From Voacanga thouarsii (taxonomy: Eukaryota > Streptophyta > Magnoliopsida > Gentianales > Apocynaceae), in assembly GCA_026120185.1 (NCBI GenBank), contig JANUWF010001631.1:2847501-2911500 (forward strand): a stretch of DNA of 64,000 bases, read 5' to 3'. Below, piece after piece: positions 33,890 to 45,889 of the stretch. The notes under the pieces are model-generated. The model searched no databases and was not told the origin of the DNA. It worked only from the letters and a program-made list of their open reading frames with translations. A program made the position numbers and the translations under genes. Each line of letters starts with the position of its first letter. Position 1 is the first letter of the stretch.

Positions 33890-34420
33890 GGGTAAGGGAA
33901 AAAGGGAGGGTTGTGGGGCGGGGAGCAGAGGTGGGCCCCGGAGGGGGAAGTTCGGGGGAGAGGCGGGCGGACTGGGGGAAGGGGGATAGATTTCGATGGG
34001 CGGAGGCGGGAGCGGTGGGAAGGGGAGGGGGTGCGTGGGTGGGCGACCGGGGGAGAGGGTGACAGGGGTGAGGGGGAAAGGGGAGCTGCGGGAAAAGAGG
34101 GTGGTCGCACGAGGGGAGATCCGGAATGGGGGACCAGCGGGAGCTACAGGGGGTGGAAGGGGTTGCGGGGGGGGGGAGAGGAGTTGAGCGAGCGGGGCGA
34201 GAGGGTGTTGCGCAGCCGGGGGCGGGGGTGCGATGGAGAGGGGCGGCGGGAGGGAGAGGACCATATCTGGGGTTAGGGGAGAGGGGAGGCGGGCAGGGGG
34301 GCAAATCTGGGGTTGGGAGGCCGGTAGGGAGGGGGGGCTGCTGTGGGTTGAAGAAGGAAGAAGAAAGATGAAGAAGGACAGTGCAAGAAAGGTGTCGGTA
34401 GAGAAGAAGAGGGAGAGCAC
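33890..34420 (-). promoter_or_regulatory. G/C-skewed island, putative promoter and leader of the CACTA gene
   Basis: About 530 bases with very high G and almost no T on the plus strand (runs such as GGGGGGGGG at 34168), in sharp contrast to the AT-rich surroundings. On the minus strand the distal edge is CT-rich (CTCCCTCTTCTTCTCT), like a plant Y-patch or leader, and TTTATAACAATT (about 34446-34457) is a possible TATA. GC-rich leader or promoter-proximal regions are known in En/Spm elements. Reading frames on both strands (Pro/Ser-rich or Gly/Arg-rich) are composition artefacts. Confidence 0.4.
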
Positions 34421-34450
34421 GGTACAATTATTATCTAATAGTACATAATT

Positions 34451-34790
34451 GTTATAAATGTCGAAAATAATTGTTATTCAAGAACATGAAACCATTGATA
34501 TAAATATCGAAAATTTTAATAAATGAATTAAAACTCATAAACCTTTGCAAGGATCAAAATATTATTGGACAAGTATGATAAAAAAAATACAAGTTAATAT
34601 ATAAGAATAATTAATAATAATTAAAAAATATTAAAAATGATGCCGATGGGAATTTAAATATTAATTATAGGAGAAGAATGACGAAAAATACAAGATAAAA
34701 TATGTGATTAAAAATAAAAACCAAGCCCCTGACGAGAATTGAACTCAGGAACTTTCGCATCCTCAATTACATGCACTATATATGTGCGTG
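34451..34790. other. AT-rich sequence, nothing recognised
   Basis: Very AT-rich. Near 34735-34760 the minus strand reads GAGTTCAATTCTCGTCAGGGG, which loosely resembles a tRNA B box, but no A box is found at the right distance. Confidence 0.5.
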
Positions 34791-34799
34791 TGTGTCACA

Positions 34800-34885
<86 letters not shown>

Positions 34886-34886
34886 C

Positions 34887-34919
<33 letters not shown>

Positions 34920-34974
34920 TATTATATATGTGTGTGTGTGTGTATATATACATATATAATATATATACACTCAA

Positions 34975-35013
<39 letters not shown>

Positions 35014-35081
35014 TTCGTCCAAGAATGGCCACTATTGGTTCGGCAGAGAGAGAGAGAGTGAGTGAGTGAGTGAGTGAGTGA
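34791..35081. repeat. Microsatellite block: (CA)n, (TA)n, (GA)n, (GTGA)n
   Basis: A (CA)n run at about 34799-34849 passes into (TA)n, mixed ATAC/TGTG runs and a second (TA)n (to about 35010). After 37 bases come a (GA)n run and GTGA units (35046-35081). The Tyr-Ile and His-Thr reading frames are translated microsatellite. Confidence 0.95.
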
Positions 35082-35280
35082 GCTAGCTTCCTCTTGATTA
35101 GAAGTGAAGATTTAATTTTAATTTTAATTTTGAAAAGTTTTGAATGGGGTAAACATAAGAGTGTTTTGAGTGGAGTAAATCAAGATACTTACAAAATATT
35201 TCATCGTTGTTATTTAAAGGTATGGAACAAAAATTAATACAAATCAATATAACTAATAAATTAGAAAAAATAGAAAAAAA
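35082..35280. other. Unique AT-rich sequence bordering the satellite
   Basis: No gene or element is recognised. It ends in an A-rich run, after which the first satellite monomer begins without a transitional decay of repeats. Confidence 0.6.
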
Positions 35281-35689
35281 AATCCGATTATCTTCAAATT
35301 TGGTCATAACACTTTTATTAACAATTTAAACAAATCTAACGGTCGGATCATTAATTGAAAGTGCCTATCTTTGTAAATGCCTTAGGTTTTCGGTATTTTT
35401 GTTGATATTTGTTGGATTGAATGCCAAAATATATCCGATTATCTTCAAATTTGGTCATAACACTTTTATTAGCAATTTAAACAAATCTAACAGTCGGATC
35501 ATTAATTTAAAGTGCCGATATTTGTAAATGCCTTAGGTTTTCGGTATTTTTGATGATATTTGTTGGATTGCATGCAAAAATATATCCGATTACCTTTAAA
35601 TTTGGTCATAACACTTTTATTAACAATTTAATCAAATCTAACGGTCGGATCATTAATTGAAAGTGCCTATCTTTCTAAATGCCGTAGGT

Positions 35690-38290
35690 TTTCAGTATTT
35701 TTGTTGAAATTTGAAAGATTGCCTGCCAAAATATATCCGATTATCTTCAAATTTAGTTATAGCACTTTTATAAGCAATTTAAACAAATCTAACGGTCGAA
35801 TCATTAATTGAAAGTGCCTATCTTTGTAAATGCCTTATGTTTTCGGTATTTTTGTTGATATTTGTTGGATTGCATGCCAAAATATATCTGATTATCTTTA
35901 AATTTGGTCATAACACTTTTATTATCAATTTTAAAAAATCTAATGGTCGGATCATTAATTGAAAGTGTCTATCTTTGTAAATGCCTTATGTTTTCGGTAT
36001 TTTTGATGTTTTTTTTTGGATTGCATGCCAAAATATATCTGATTATCTTTAAATTTGGTCATAACACTTTTATTAGCAATTTAAACAAATCTAACGGTCA
36101 GATCATTAATTGAAAGTGCCTATCTTTGTAAATGCCTTAGGTTTTCGTTATTTTTGTTGATATTTGTAGGATTGAATGCCAAAATATATCCGATTATCTT
36201 CAAATTTGGTTATAACACTTTTATAAGCAATTTTAAGAAATCCAACGGTTGGATCATTAATTGAAAGTTCCTATCTTTGTAAATGCCTTAGGTTTTCGGT
36301 CTTTTTGTAGACATTTGTTGGATTGCAGGCCAAAAAATATCTGATTATATTTAAATTTGGTCATAATACTTTTATTAGCAATTTAAACAAATCTAACGGT
36401 CGGATCATTAATTGAAAGTGTCTATCTTTGTAAAGGCCTTAGGTTTTCGAAATTTTTGTTGATATTTGTTGGATTGCATGCCAAAATATATCCAATTATA
36501 GTCAAACTTGGTCATAACACTTTTCTTAACAATTTAAATAAATCTAACGGTCGGATAATTAATTGAAAGTGCCTATCTTTGTAAATGTCTTAGGTTTTCG
36601 GTCTTTTTGTAGACAGTTGATAGATTGCAAGCCAAAATATATCCGATTATATTCAAATTTGGTCATAACACTTTTCTTAGTAACTTAAATAAATCTAACG
36701 GTCATATCAAAAATAGAAAATGCCAATCTTTGTCAATGGCTTAGGTTTTCGGTCTTTTTGTAGATATTTGTTAAATTGCATGCCAAAATATATCCGATTA
36801 TCTTCAAATTTTATCACAACACTTTTATTAGCAATTTGAACAAATCTAACGGTCGGATCATTAATTGAAAGTGCCTATCTTCGTAAATTCCTTAGGTTTT
36901 CAGTATTTTTGTTGATAATTGGTAGATTGCATACCAAAATATATCCGATTATCTTTAAATTTGGTCATAACACTTTTATTAGCAATTTAAACAAATCTAA
37001 CGGTCAGATCATTAATTGAAAGTGCCTATCTTTGTAAATGCCTTAAGTTTTCGGTCTTTTTGTAGATGTTTGGTAATTGCATGCCAAAATATATTCGATT
37101 ATATTAAAACTTGGTGATAACACTTTTATTATCAATTTAAACAAATCTAACGGTCGGATCATTAATTGAAATTTCCTATCTTAGTAAATGCCTTATGTTT
37201 TCGGTATTTTTGATGATATTAGTTGAATTAAATGCCAAAAAATATCACATTATCATTAAATTTGGTCATAACACTTTTATTAGCAATTTAAACAAATCTA
37301 ACGGTCAGATCATTAATTGAAAGTGCCTATCTTTGTAAATGCCTTAGGTTTTGGTATTTTTGTTGATATTTGTTGGATTGCATGCCAAAATATATTCGAT
37401 TATCTTCAAATTTGGTCACAACACTTTTATTAGCAATTTAAACAAATCTAACGGTCGAATCATTAATTGAAAGTGCCTATCTTTCTAAATGCCGTAGGTT
37501 TTCAGTATTTTTGTTGAAATTTGAAAGATTGCCTGTCAAAATATATCCGATTATCTTCAAATTTAGTTATAGCACTTTTATAAGCAATTTAAACAAATCT
37601 AACGGCCGGATAATTAATTGAAAGTGCCTATCTTTGTAAATGCCTTATGTTTTCGGTATTTTTGTTGATATTTGTTGGATTGCATGCCAAAATATATCTG
37701 ATTATCTTCAAATTTGGTTATAACACTTTTATTATCAATTTAAAAAAATCTAATGGTCGGATCATTAATTGAAAGTGTCTATCTTTGTAAAGGCCTTAAG
37801 TTTTCGGTATTTTTTATGTTTTTTTTTTTGGATTGCATGCCAAAATATATCTGATTATCTTTAAATTTGGTCATAACACTTTTATTAGCAATTTAAACAA
37901 ATCTAACGGTCGGATCATTAATTGAAAGTGCCTATCTTTGTAAATGCCTTAGGTTTTCGTTATTTTTGTTGATATTTGTAGGATTGAATGCCAAAATATA
38001 TCCGATTATCTTCAAATTTGGTTATAACACTTTTATAAGCAATTTTAAGAAATCAAACGGTTAGATCATTAATTGAAAGTTCCTATCTTTGTAAATGCCT
38101 TAGGTTTTCGGTCTTTTTGTAGACATTTGTTGGATTGTAGGCCAAAAAATATCTGATTATATTTAAATTTGGTCATAATACTTTTATTAGCAATTTAAAC
38201 AAATCTAACAGTCGGATCATTAATTGAAAGTGCCTATCTTTATAAAGGCCTTAGGTTTTCGAAATTTTTGTTGATATTTGTTGGATTGCA
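35690..38290 (+). repeat. Higher-order repeat block, ~1.81 kb (12-mer) unit
   Basis: Private variants recur 12 monomers apart: TTGTTGAAATTTGAAAGATT at 35701 and 37511; the T-run variant GATG/TATGTTTTTTTTTGG near 36005 and 37815; and GATTGCAGGCCAAAAAATAT at 36321 with GATTGTAGGCC at 38133 (1812 = 12 x 151). After about 38290 the register slips by one monomer (36790 matches about 38455), so the unit carries a one-monomer gain or loss. Confidence 0.75.
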
Positions 38291-41200
38291 TGCCAAAATA
38301 TATCCGATTTTCTTCAAATTTGGTTATAACACTTTTATAAACAATTTTAAAAAATCTAACGGTTGGATCATTAATTGAAAGTGTCTATCCTTGTAAATGA
38401 TTTTGGTTTTCGGTATTTTCCTTTATATTTGTTGGATTGCATGCCAAAATATATCTGATTATCTTCAAATTCGGTCACAACACTTTTATTAGCAATTTGA
38501 ACAAATCTAACGCTCGGATCATTAATTGAAAGCGCCTATCTTTTTTAAATTCCTTAGGTTTTCAGTATTTTTGTTGATATTTGGTAGATTGCATACCAAA
38601 ATATATCCGATTATCTTTAAATTTGGTCATAACACTTTTATTAGTAATTTAAACAAATCTAACGGTCGGATCATCAATTGAATGTACCAATCTTTGTAAA
38701 TGCCTTAAGTTTTCGGTCTTTTTGTAGATTTTTGGTAAATGCATGCCAAAATATATCTGATTATATTAAAAATTGGTGATAACATTTTTATTATAAATTT
38801 ATACAAATCTAACGGTCGGATCATTAATTGAAATTTTCTATCTTTGTAAATGCCTTATGTTTTCGGTATTTTTGATGATATTTGTTGAATTGTATGCCAA
38901 AAAATATCCAACTATCTTTAAATTTGGTCATAACACTTTTATTAGCAATTTAAACAAATCTAACGGTCGGATCATTAATTGAAAATGTCTATCTTTGTAA
39001 ATGCCTTAGGTTTCGGTATTTTTGTTGATATTTGTTGGATTGCAAGCCAAAATATATCCGATTATCTTCAGATTTGGTTATAACACTTTTATAAGCAATT
39101 TAAAAAAAATGTAACGGTTGGATCATTAATTGAATGTGCCTATCTTTGTAAATGCCTTAAATTTTCGGTCTTTTTGTAGACATTTGTTGGCTTGCATGCC
39201 AAAATATATCCGATTAACATCAAACTTGGTCACACCACTTTTTTGTAGTAATTTAAACAAATCAAATGGTCGGATCATTAATTGAAAGTGCCTATCTTTA
39301 CAAATGCCTTATGTTTTCGGTCTTTTTGTAAACATTAGTTGGATTGCATGCCAAAATACATCCGACTATACTCAAACTTGTGCATAACACTTTTCTAAGC
39401 AATTTAAATAAATCTCATGGTTGGATCATTAAATCGAAGTTCCTATCTTTGTAAATGCCTTTGGTTTTCGGTATTTTTGTAGATATTTGTTGAATTACAT
39501 GCCAAAATATATCCGATTATCTTCAAATTTGGCCATAGCACTTTTCATAACAATTTAAACAAATGTAACGGTCGAATCATTAATTGAAAGTATATTTTTG
39601 TAAATTCCTTAGGTTTTCGGTATTTTTGTTGATATTTGTTGGATTGCATGCCAAAATATATCTGATTATCTTTAAATTTGCTCATAACAATTTTATTATC
39701 AATTTAAAAAAATCTAACAGTCGGATCATTAATTTAAAGTGCCTATCTTTGTAAATGTCTTAGGTTTTCGGTCTTTTTGTAGACATTTGTTGGATTGCAT
39801 GCCAAAATATATCCGATTAACTTCAAACTTGGTCATAACACTTTTTGTAGTAATTTAAACAAATCTAACGGCCGGATCAATAATTGAAAGTGCATATCTT
39901 TATAAAAGCCATAGGTTATCGGTCTGGTTGTAGAAATTTGTTGGATTGCATGCTAATATATCCCATAATCTTCTAAGTTGGTCATAATACTTTTTTAGCA
40001 ATTTAAACAAATCTAACGGTCGGATCATTAATTGAAAGTGCCTATCTTTTTAAATGCCTTAGGTTTTCTATCTTTTTGTAAACATTTGGTAGATTGCGTA
40101 CCTAATATATCCGATTATCTTCAAATTTGGTCGTAACACTTTTATTAAAAATTTAAATAAATCTAATGGTCGGATCATTAATTTAAAGTGCCTATATTTG
40201 TAAATGCCTAAGGTTTTAGGAATTTTAGTTAATATTTGTTGGATTCCATGCCAAAATATATCCGATTATCTTCAATTTTGATCACAACACTTTTATTAGC
40301 AATTTAAAAAAATCTAACGGTCGGATCATTAATTGAAAGTGCCTATCTTTGTAAATGCCTTAGGTTTTTATTATTTTTGTTGATATTTGTTAGATTGCAT
40401 GCCAAAATATATCCGATTAACTTCAAATTTGGTTATAACACTTTTATAAGAAATTTAAACAAATCTAACGGTCGGATCATTAATTGAAAGTGCCTATCTT
40501 GTAAATGCCTTAGCTTTTCTGTATTTTTGTTGATATTTGTTGGATTGCATGCCAAAATATATCTGATTATCTTCAAATTTGGTCATAACACTTTTATTAT
40601 CAATTTAAACAAATCTAACGGTTGGATCATTAATTGAATGTGCCTATCTTTGTAAATGCCTTATGTTATCGGTATTTTTGATGATATTTGTTGAATTGCA
40701 TGCCAAATTATATCCAATTATCTTTAAATTTGGTTATAACACTTTTATTAGCAATTTAAACAAATCTAACGGTCGGATCATTAATTGAAATTGCCTATCT
40801 TTGTAAATGCCTTAGGTTTTCGTTATTCATGTTTATATTTGTTGGAATGAATACCAAAATATATCCGATTATCTTCAAATTTGGTCATAACAATTTTATT
40901 ATCAATTTAAACAAATCTAACGGTCGGATCATTAATTGAAAGTGCCTATTTTGTAAAGGCCTTATGTTTTCAGTATTTTTGTTGATATTTGTTAGATTGC
41001 ATGCCAAAATATATCTTATTATCTTCAAATTTTGTTATAACACTTTTATTATCAATTTAAACAAATCTAACGGTCGAATCAATAATTTAAAGTGCCTATA
41101 TTTGTAAATGCATTATGTTTTTGGTATTTTTGTTGATATATGTAGGATTGCATGCCAAAATATATCTGATTATCTTTAAATTAGCTCATAGCACTTTTAT

Positions 41201-44200
41201 TAGCAATTTAAACAAATTTAACGATTGGATCATTAATTCAAAGTTCCAATCTTTGTAAATGCCTTAGGTTTTCAGTATTTTTGTAGATATTTGTCGGATT
41301 GCATGTCAAAATATATCCTATTATCTTCAAACATGGTCATTACAATTTTATTATCAATTTAAAAAATCTAACGGTCGGATCATTAATTGAAAGTGCCTAT
41401 CTTTGTAAATGTCTTAGGTTTTCTGTCTTTTTGTAGACATTAATTGAATTGCATGCCAAAATCTATCCGATTAACTTCAAACTTGGTCATAACACTTTTT
41501 GTAGTAATTTAAACAAATTTAACGGTCGGATCATTAATTGAAAGTGCCTATCTTTGTAAATGCCATAAGTTTTCGGTCTTTTTGTAGACATTTGTTGGAT
41601 TGCATTCTAAAATATATCCCATAATCTTCAAAGTTGGTCATAATATTTTTTTAGCAATTTAAACAAATCTAACGGTCGGATCATTAATTGAAAGTGCCTA
41701 TCTTTTTAAATGTCTTAGGTTTTCGATCTTTTTGTAAACATTTGGGGGATTGCATGCCTAATATATCCGATTATCTTCAAATTTAGTCGTAACACTTTTA
41801 TTAAAAATTTAAATAAATCTAATGATGGGATCATTAATTTAAAGTGCATATATATGTTTTTGTTAAAAAAATCTAAGGTTTTCGTTATTTTTGTTAATAT
41901 TTATTGGATTGCATTCCTAAATATATCTGATTATCTTCAAATTTGGTCACAACACTTTTATTAGCAATTTAAAAAAAATCTAACGGTCGGATCATTAATT
42001 GAAAGTGACTATCATTGTAAATGCCTTAGGTTTTCATTATTTTTGTTGATATTTGGAAGATTGCATGCCAAAATATATCCGATTATCTTCAAATTTTGGT
42101 TATAACACTTTTATAAGCAATTTAAACAAATCTAAAGGTCGGATCATTAATTGAAAGTGCCAATCTTTGTAAATGCCTTAGGTTTTCAGTATTCTTGTTG
42201 ATATTTGTTGGATTGCATGCCAAAATATATCTTATTATCTTCAAATTTGGTCACTACACTTTTATTATCAATTTAAACAAATCTAACGGTCCAATCATTA
42301 ATTGAATGTGCCTATATTTATAAATGCCTTATGTTTTCGATATTTTTGATGATATTTGTTGGATTGCATGCCAAAATATATCCGATTATATTAAAACGTG
42401 GTCATAACACTTTTCTTCGAAATTTAAACTAATCTAATGGTCAGATCATTAATTGAAAGTTCCTATATTTGTAAATGCCTTAGGTTTTCGGTCTTTTTGT
42501 AGACATTTGTTGGATTGCATACCAAAATATATCCGATTAACTTCAAACTTGGTCATAACACTTTTTGTAATAATTTAAACAAATCTAACGGTCGGATCAT
42601 TAATTGAAAGTGCTTATCTTTGTAAATGCCTAAGGTTTCGGTCTTTTTGTAAACATTTGGTGGATTGCATGCCTAATATATCCGATTATCTTCAAATTTG
42701 GTCGTAACATTTTTACTAGAAACTTAAATAAATCTAATGGTCAGATCATTAATTTAAAGTGCCTATATTTGTAAATTACTAAGGTTTTCAGTATTTTTGT
42801 TAATATTTGTTGGATTGCATGCCAAAATATATCCGATTATCTTCAAATTTGGTCACAACACTTTTATAAGCAATTTAAACAAATCTAACGGTCGGATCAT
42901 TAATTGAAAGTTCCTATCTTTGTAAATTCCTTAAGTTTCATTATTTTTGTTGATATTTGGTAGATTGCATGTCAAAATATATCCAATTATCTTCAAATTT
43001 AGTTATAACACTTTTATAAGCGATTTAAACAAATCTAACGGTCGGATCATTAATTGAATGTGCCTATCTTTGTAAATGCCTTAGGTTTTCGGTAATTTTG
43101 TTGATATTTGTAGGATTGCATGCCAAAATATATCCAATTAACATCAAACTTGGTTAAAACACTTTATTGTAATAATTTAAACAAATTTAACAGTCGGATC
43201 ATTAATTGAAAGTACCTATCTTTATAAATGACATAGGTTTTCGGTCTTTTTGTAGACATTTGTAGGATTGCATGCCAAAATATATCCGATTATATTAAAA
43301 CGTGGTCATAACACTTTTCTTCGAAATTGAAACTAATCTAATGGTCAGATCATTAATTGAAAGTTCCTATATTTGTAAATGTCTTAGGTTTTCGGTCTTT
43401 TTGTAGACATTTGTTAGATTGCATACCAAAATATATCCGATTAACTTCAAACTTGGTCATAACACTTTTTGTAGTAATTTAAACAAATCTAACGGTCGGA
43501 TCATTAATTGAAAGTGCTTATCTTTGTAAATGCCTAAGGTTTCGGTCTTTTTGTAAACATTTGGTGGATTGCATGCCTAATATATCCTATTATATTCAAA
43601 TTTGGTCGTAACATTTTTACTAGAAACTTAAATAAATCTAATGGTCAGATCATTAATTTAAAGTGCCTATATTTGTAAATTACTAAGGTTTTCAGTATTT
43701 TTGTTAATATTTGTTGGATTGCATGCCAAAATATATCCGATTATCTTCAAATTTGGCCACAACACTTTTATTAGCAATTTAAACAAATCTAACGGTCGGA
43801 TCATTAATTGAAAGTGTCTATCTTTGTAAATTCCTTAGGTTTCATTATTTTTGTTGATATTTAGTAGATTGCATGTCAAAATATATCCGATTATCTTCAA
43901 ATTTAGTTATAACACTTTTATAAACGATTTAAACAAATATAATGGTCGGGTTATTAATTGAAAGTGCCTCTCTTTGTAAATGCCTTAGGTTTTCGATATT
44001 TTTGTTGATATTTGTAGGATTACATGCCAAAATATATCCAATTAACATCATACTTGGTCAAAACACTTTTGTGTAATAATTTAAACAAATCTAACGGTCG
44101 GATCATTAATTGAAAGTGCCTATCTTTGTAAATGCCTTAGGTTTTCGGTCTTTTTGTAGACATTTGTTGGATTGCATCCCAAAATATATCTGATTAACTT

Positions 44201-45889
44201 CAAACTTGGTCATAACACTTTTTGTAGTAATTTAAACAAATCTAACGATCAGATCATTAATTGAAAGTGCATATCCTTGTAAATGCCTAAGGTTTCGGTA
44301 TTTTGGTAAACATTTGGTGGATTGCATGCCTAATATATCCGATTATCTTCAAATTTGGTCGTAACACATTTATTAGAAATTTAAATAAATCTAATGGTCG
44401 GATCAATAATTTAAAGTGCCTATATTTGTTAATGACTATAGTTTTCGGTATTTTTCTTAATATTTGTTGGATTGCATGCCAAAATATATCCAATTAACAT
44501 CAAACTTGGTCAAAACACTTTATTTGTAAATGCCTTAGGTTTTCAGTCTTTTTGTAGACATTTGTTGGATTGCATGCCAAAATATATCCTATTCTCTTCA
44601 AACTTGGTTGTTACAATTTTATTATTAATTTAAAAAAATCTAACGGTCGGATCATTAATTGAAAGTGCCTATCTTTGTAAATGCCTTAGGTTTTCGGTCT
44701 TTTTGTCGACATTTGTTGGGTTACATGTCAAAATATATCCGATTAACTTCAAATTTGGTCATAACACTTTTTGTAGTAATTTAAAGAAATCTAACGGTCG
44801 GATCATTAATTGAAAGTGCCAATCTTTGTAAATGCCTTAGGTTTTCGGTCTTTTTGTAGACATTTGTTGGATTACATCCCAAAATATATCTGATTAACTT
44901 CAAACTTGGTCATAACACTTTTTGTAGTAATTTAAACAAATCTAACGATCAGATCATTAATTGAATGTGCCTCTCCTTGTAAATGCCTAAGGTTTCGGTA
45001 TTTTTGTAAACATTTGTTGGATTGCATGCCTAATATATCCGATTATCTTCAAATTTTGTCCTAACACTTTTATTAGAAATTTAAATAAATCTAATGGTCG
45101 GATCAATAATTTAAAGTGCCTATATTTATTAATGACTATAGTTTTCGGTATTTTTGTTAATAGTTGTTGGATTGCATGCCAAAATATATCCAATTAACAT
45201 CAAACTTGGTCAAAACACTTTATTTGTAAATGCCTTAGGTTTTCGGTCTTTTTGTAGACATTTGTTGGATTGCATTCCAAAATATATCCGATTATCTTCA
45301 AATTTGGTCGTTACAATTTTATTAGAAATTTAAATAAATCTAATGGTTTGATCAGTAATTTAAAGTGCCTATATTTGTTAATGACTATGGTTTTCGGTAT
45401 TTTTATTAATATTTGTTGGATTGCATGCCAAAATATATCCGATTATCTTCAAATTTGGTCACAACAGTTTTATTAGCAATTTAAACAAATCTAACGGTCG
45501 AATCATTAATTGAAAGTGCCTATCTTTGTAAATTCCTTGAGTTTCGTTATTTTTGTTGATATTTGGTAGATTGCATGTCAAAATATATCCGATTATCTTC
45601 AAATTTAGTTATAACACTTTTATAAGCGATTTAAACAAATCTAACGGTCGGATCATTAATTGAAAGTGCCTATCTTTGTAAATGCCTTAGGTTTTCGGTA
45701 TTTTTGTTGATATTTGTAGGATTGCATGCCAAAATATATCCAATTAACATCAAACTTGGTCAAAACACTTTATTGTAATAATTTAAACAAATCTAACAGT
45801 CGGATCATTAATTGAAAGTGCCTATCTTTATAAATACCTTAGGTTTTCAGTCTTTTTGTAGACATTTGTTGGATTACATGCCAAAATAT

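Larger units (their letters stand above)
27979..34450 (-). mobile_element. CACTA (En/Spm) transposon, one end identified
   Basis: The left terminus is CACTACAGGAAGA, the canonical CACTA inverted-repeat start, with ATT as the possible 3-bp target site. It is followed by a 1-kb subterminal repeat region and, further in, minus-strand exons of a plant En/Spm-type transposase. That makes 27979 the 3' end of the element. No matching TCTTCCTGTAGTG end is visible before the satellite, so the other terminus is lost, diverged or displaced. The right limit given is only the last base of the putative promoter region. Confidence 0.75.

Noticed and set aside
33837..34427. Proline/serine-rich and glycine/arginine-rich reading frames on both strands.
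   Set aside because: They are forced by the G-rich composition, overlap in all frames and have no domain or conserved start.
34735..34765. A second tRNA- or SINE-like B box on the minus strand.
   Set aside because: Only a loose B-box match; no A box at tRNA spacing and no repeat elsewhere in the window.
34739..35065. His-Thr and Tyr-Ile repeat proteins.
   Set aside because: Translated (CA)n and (TA)n microsatellite.
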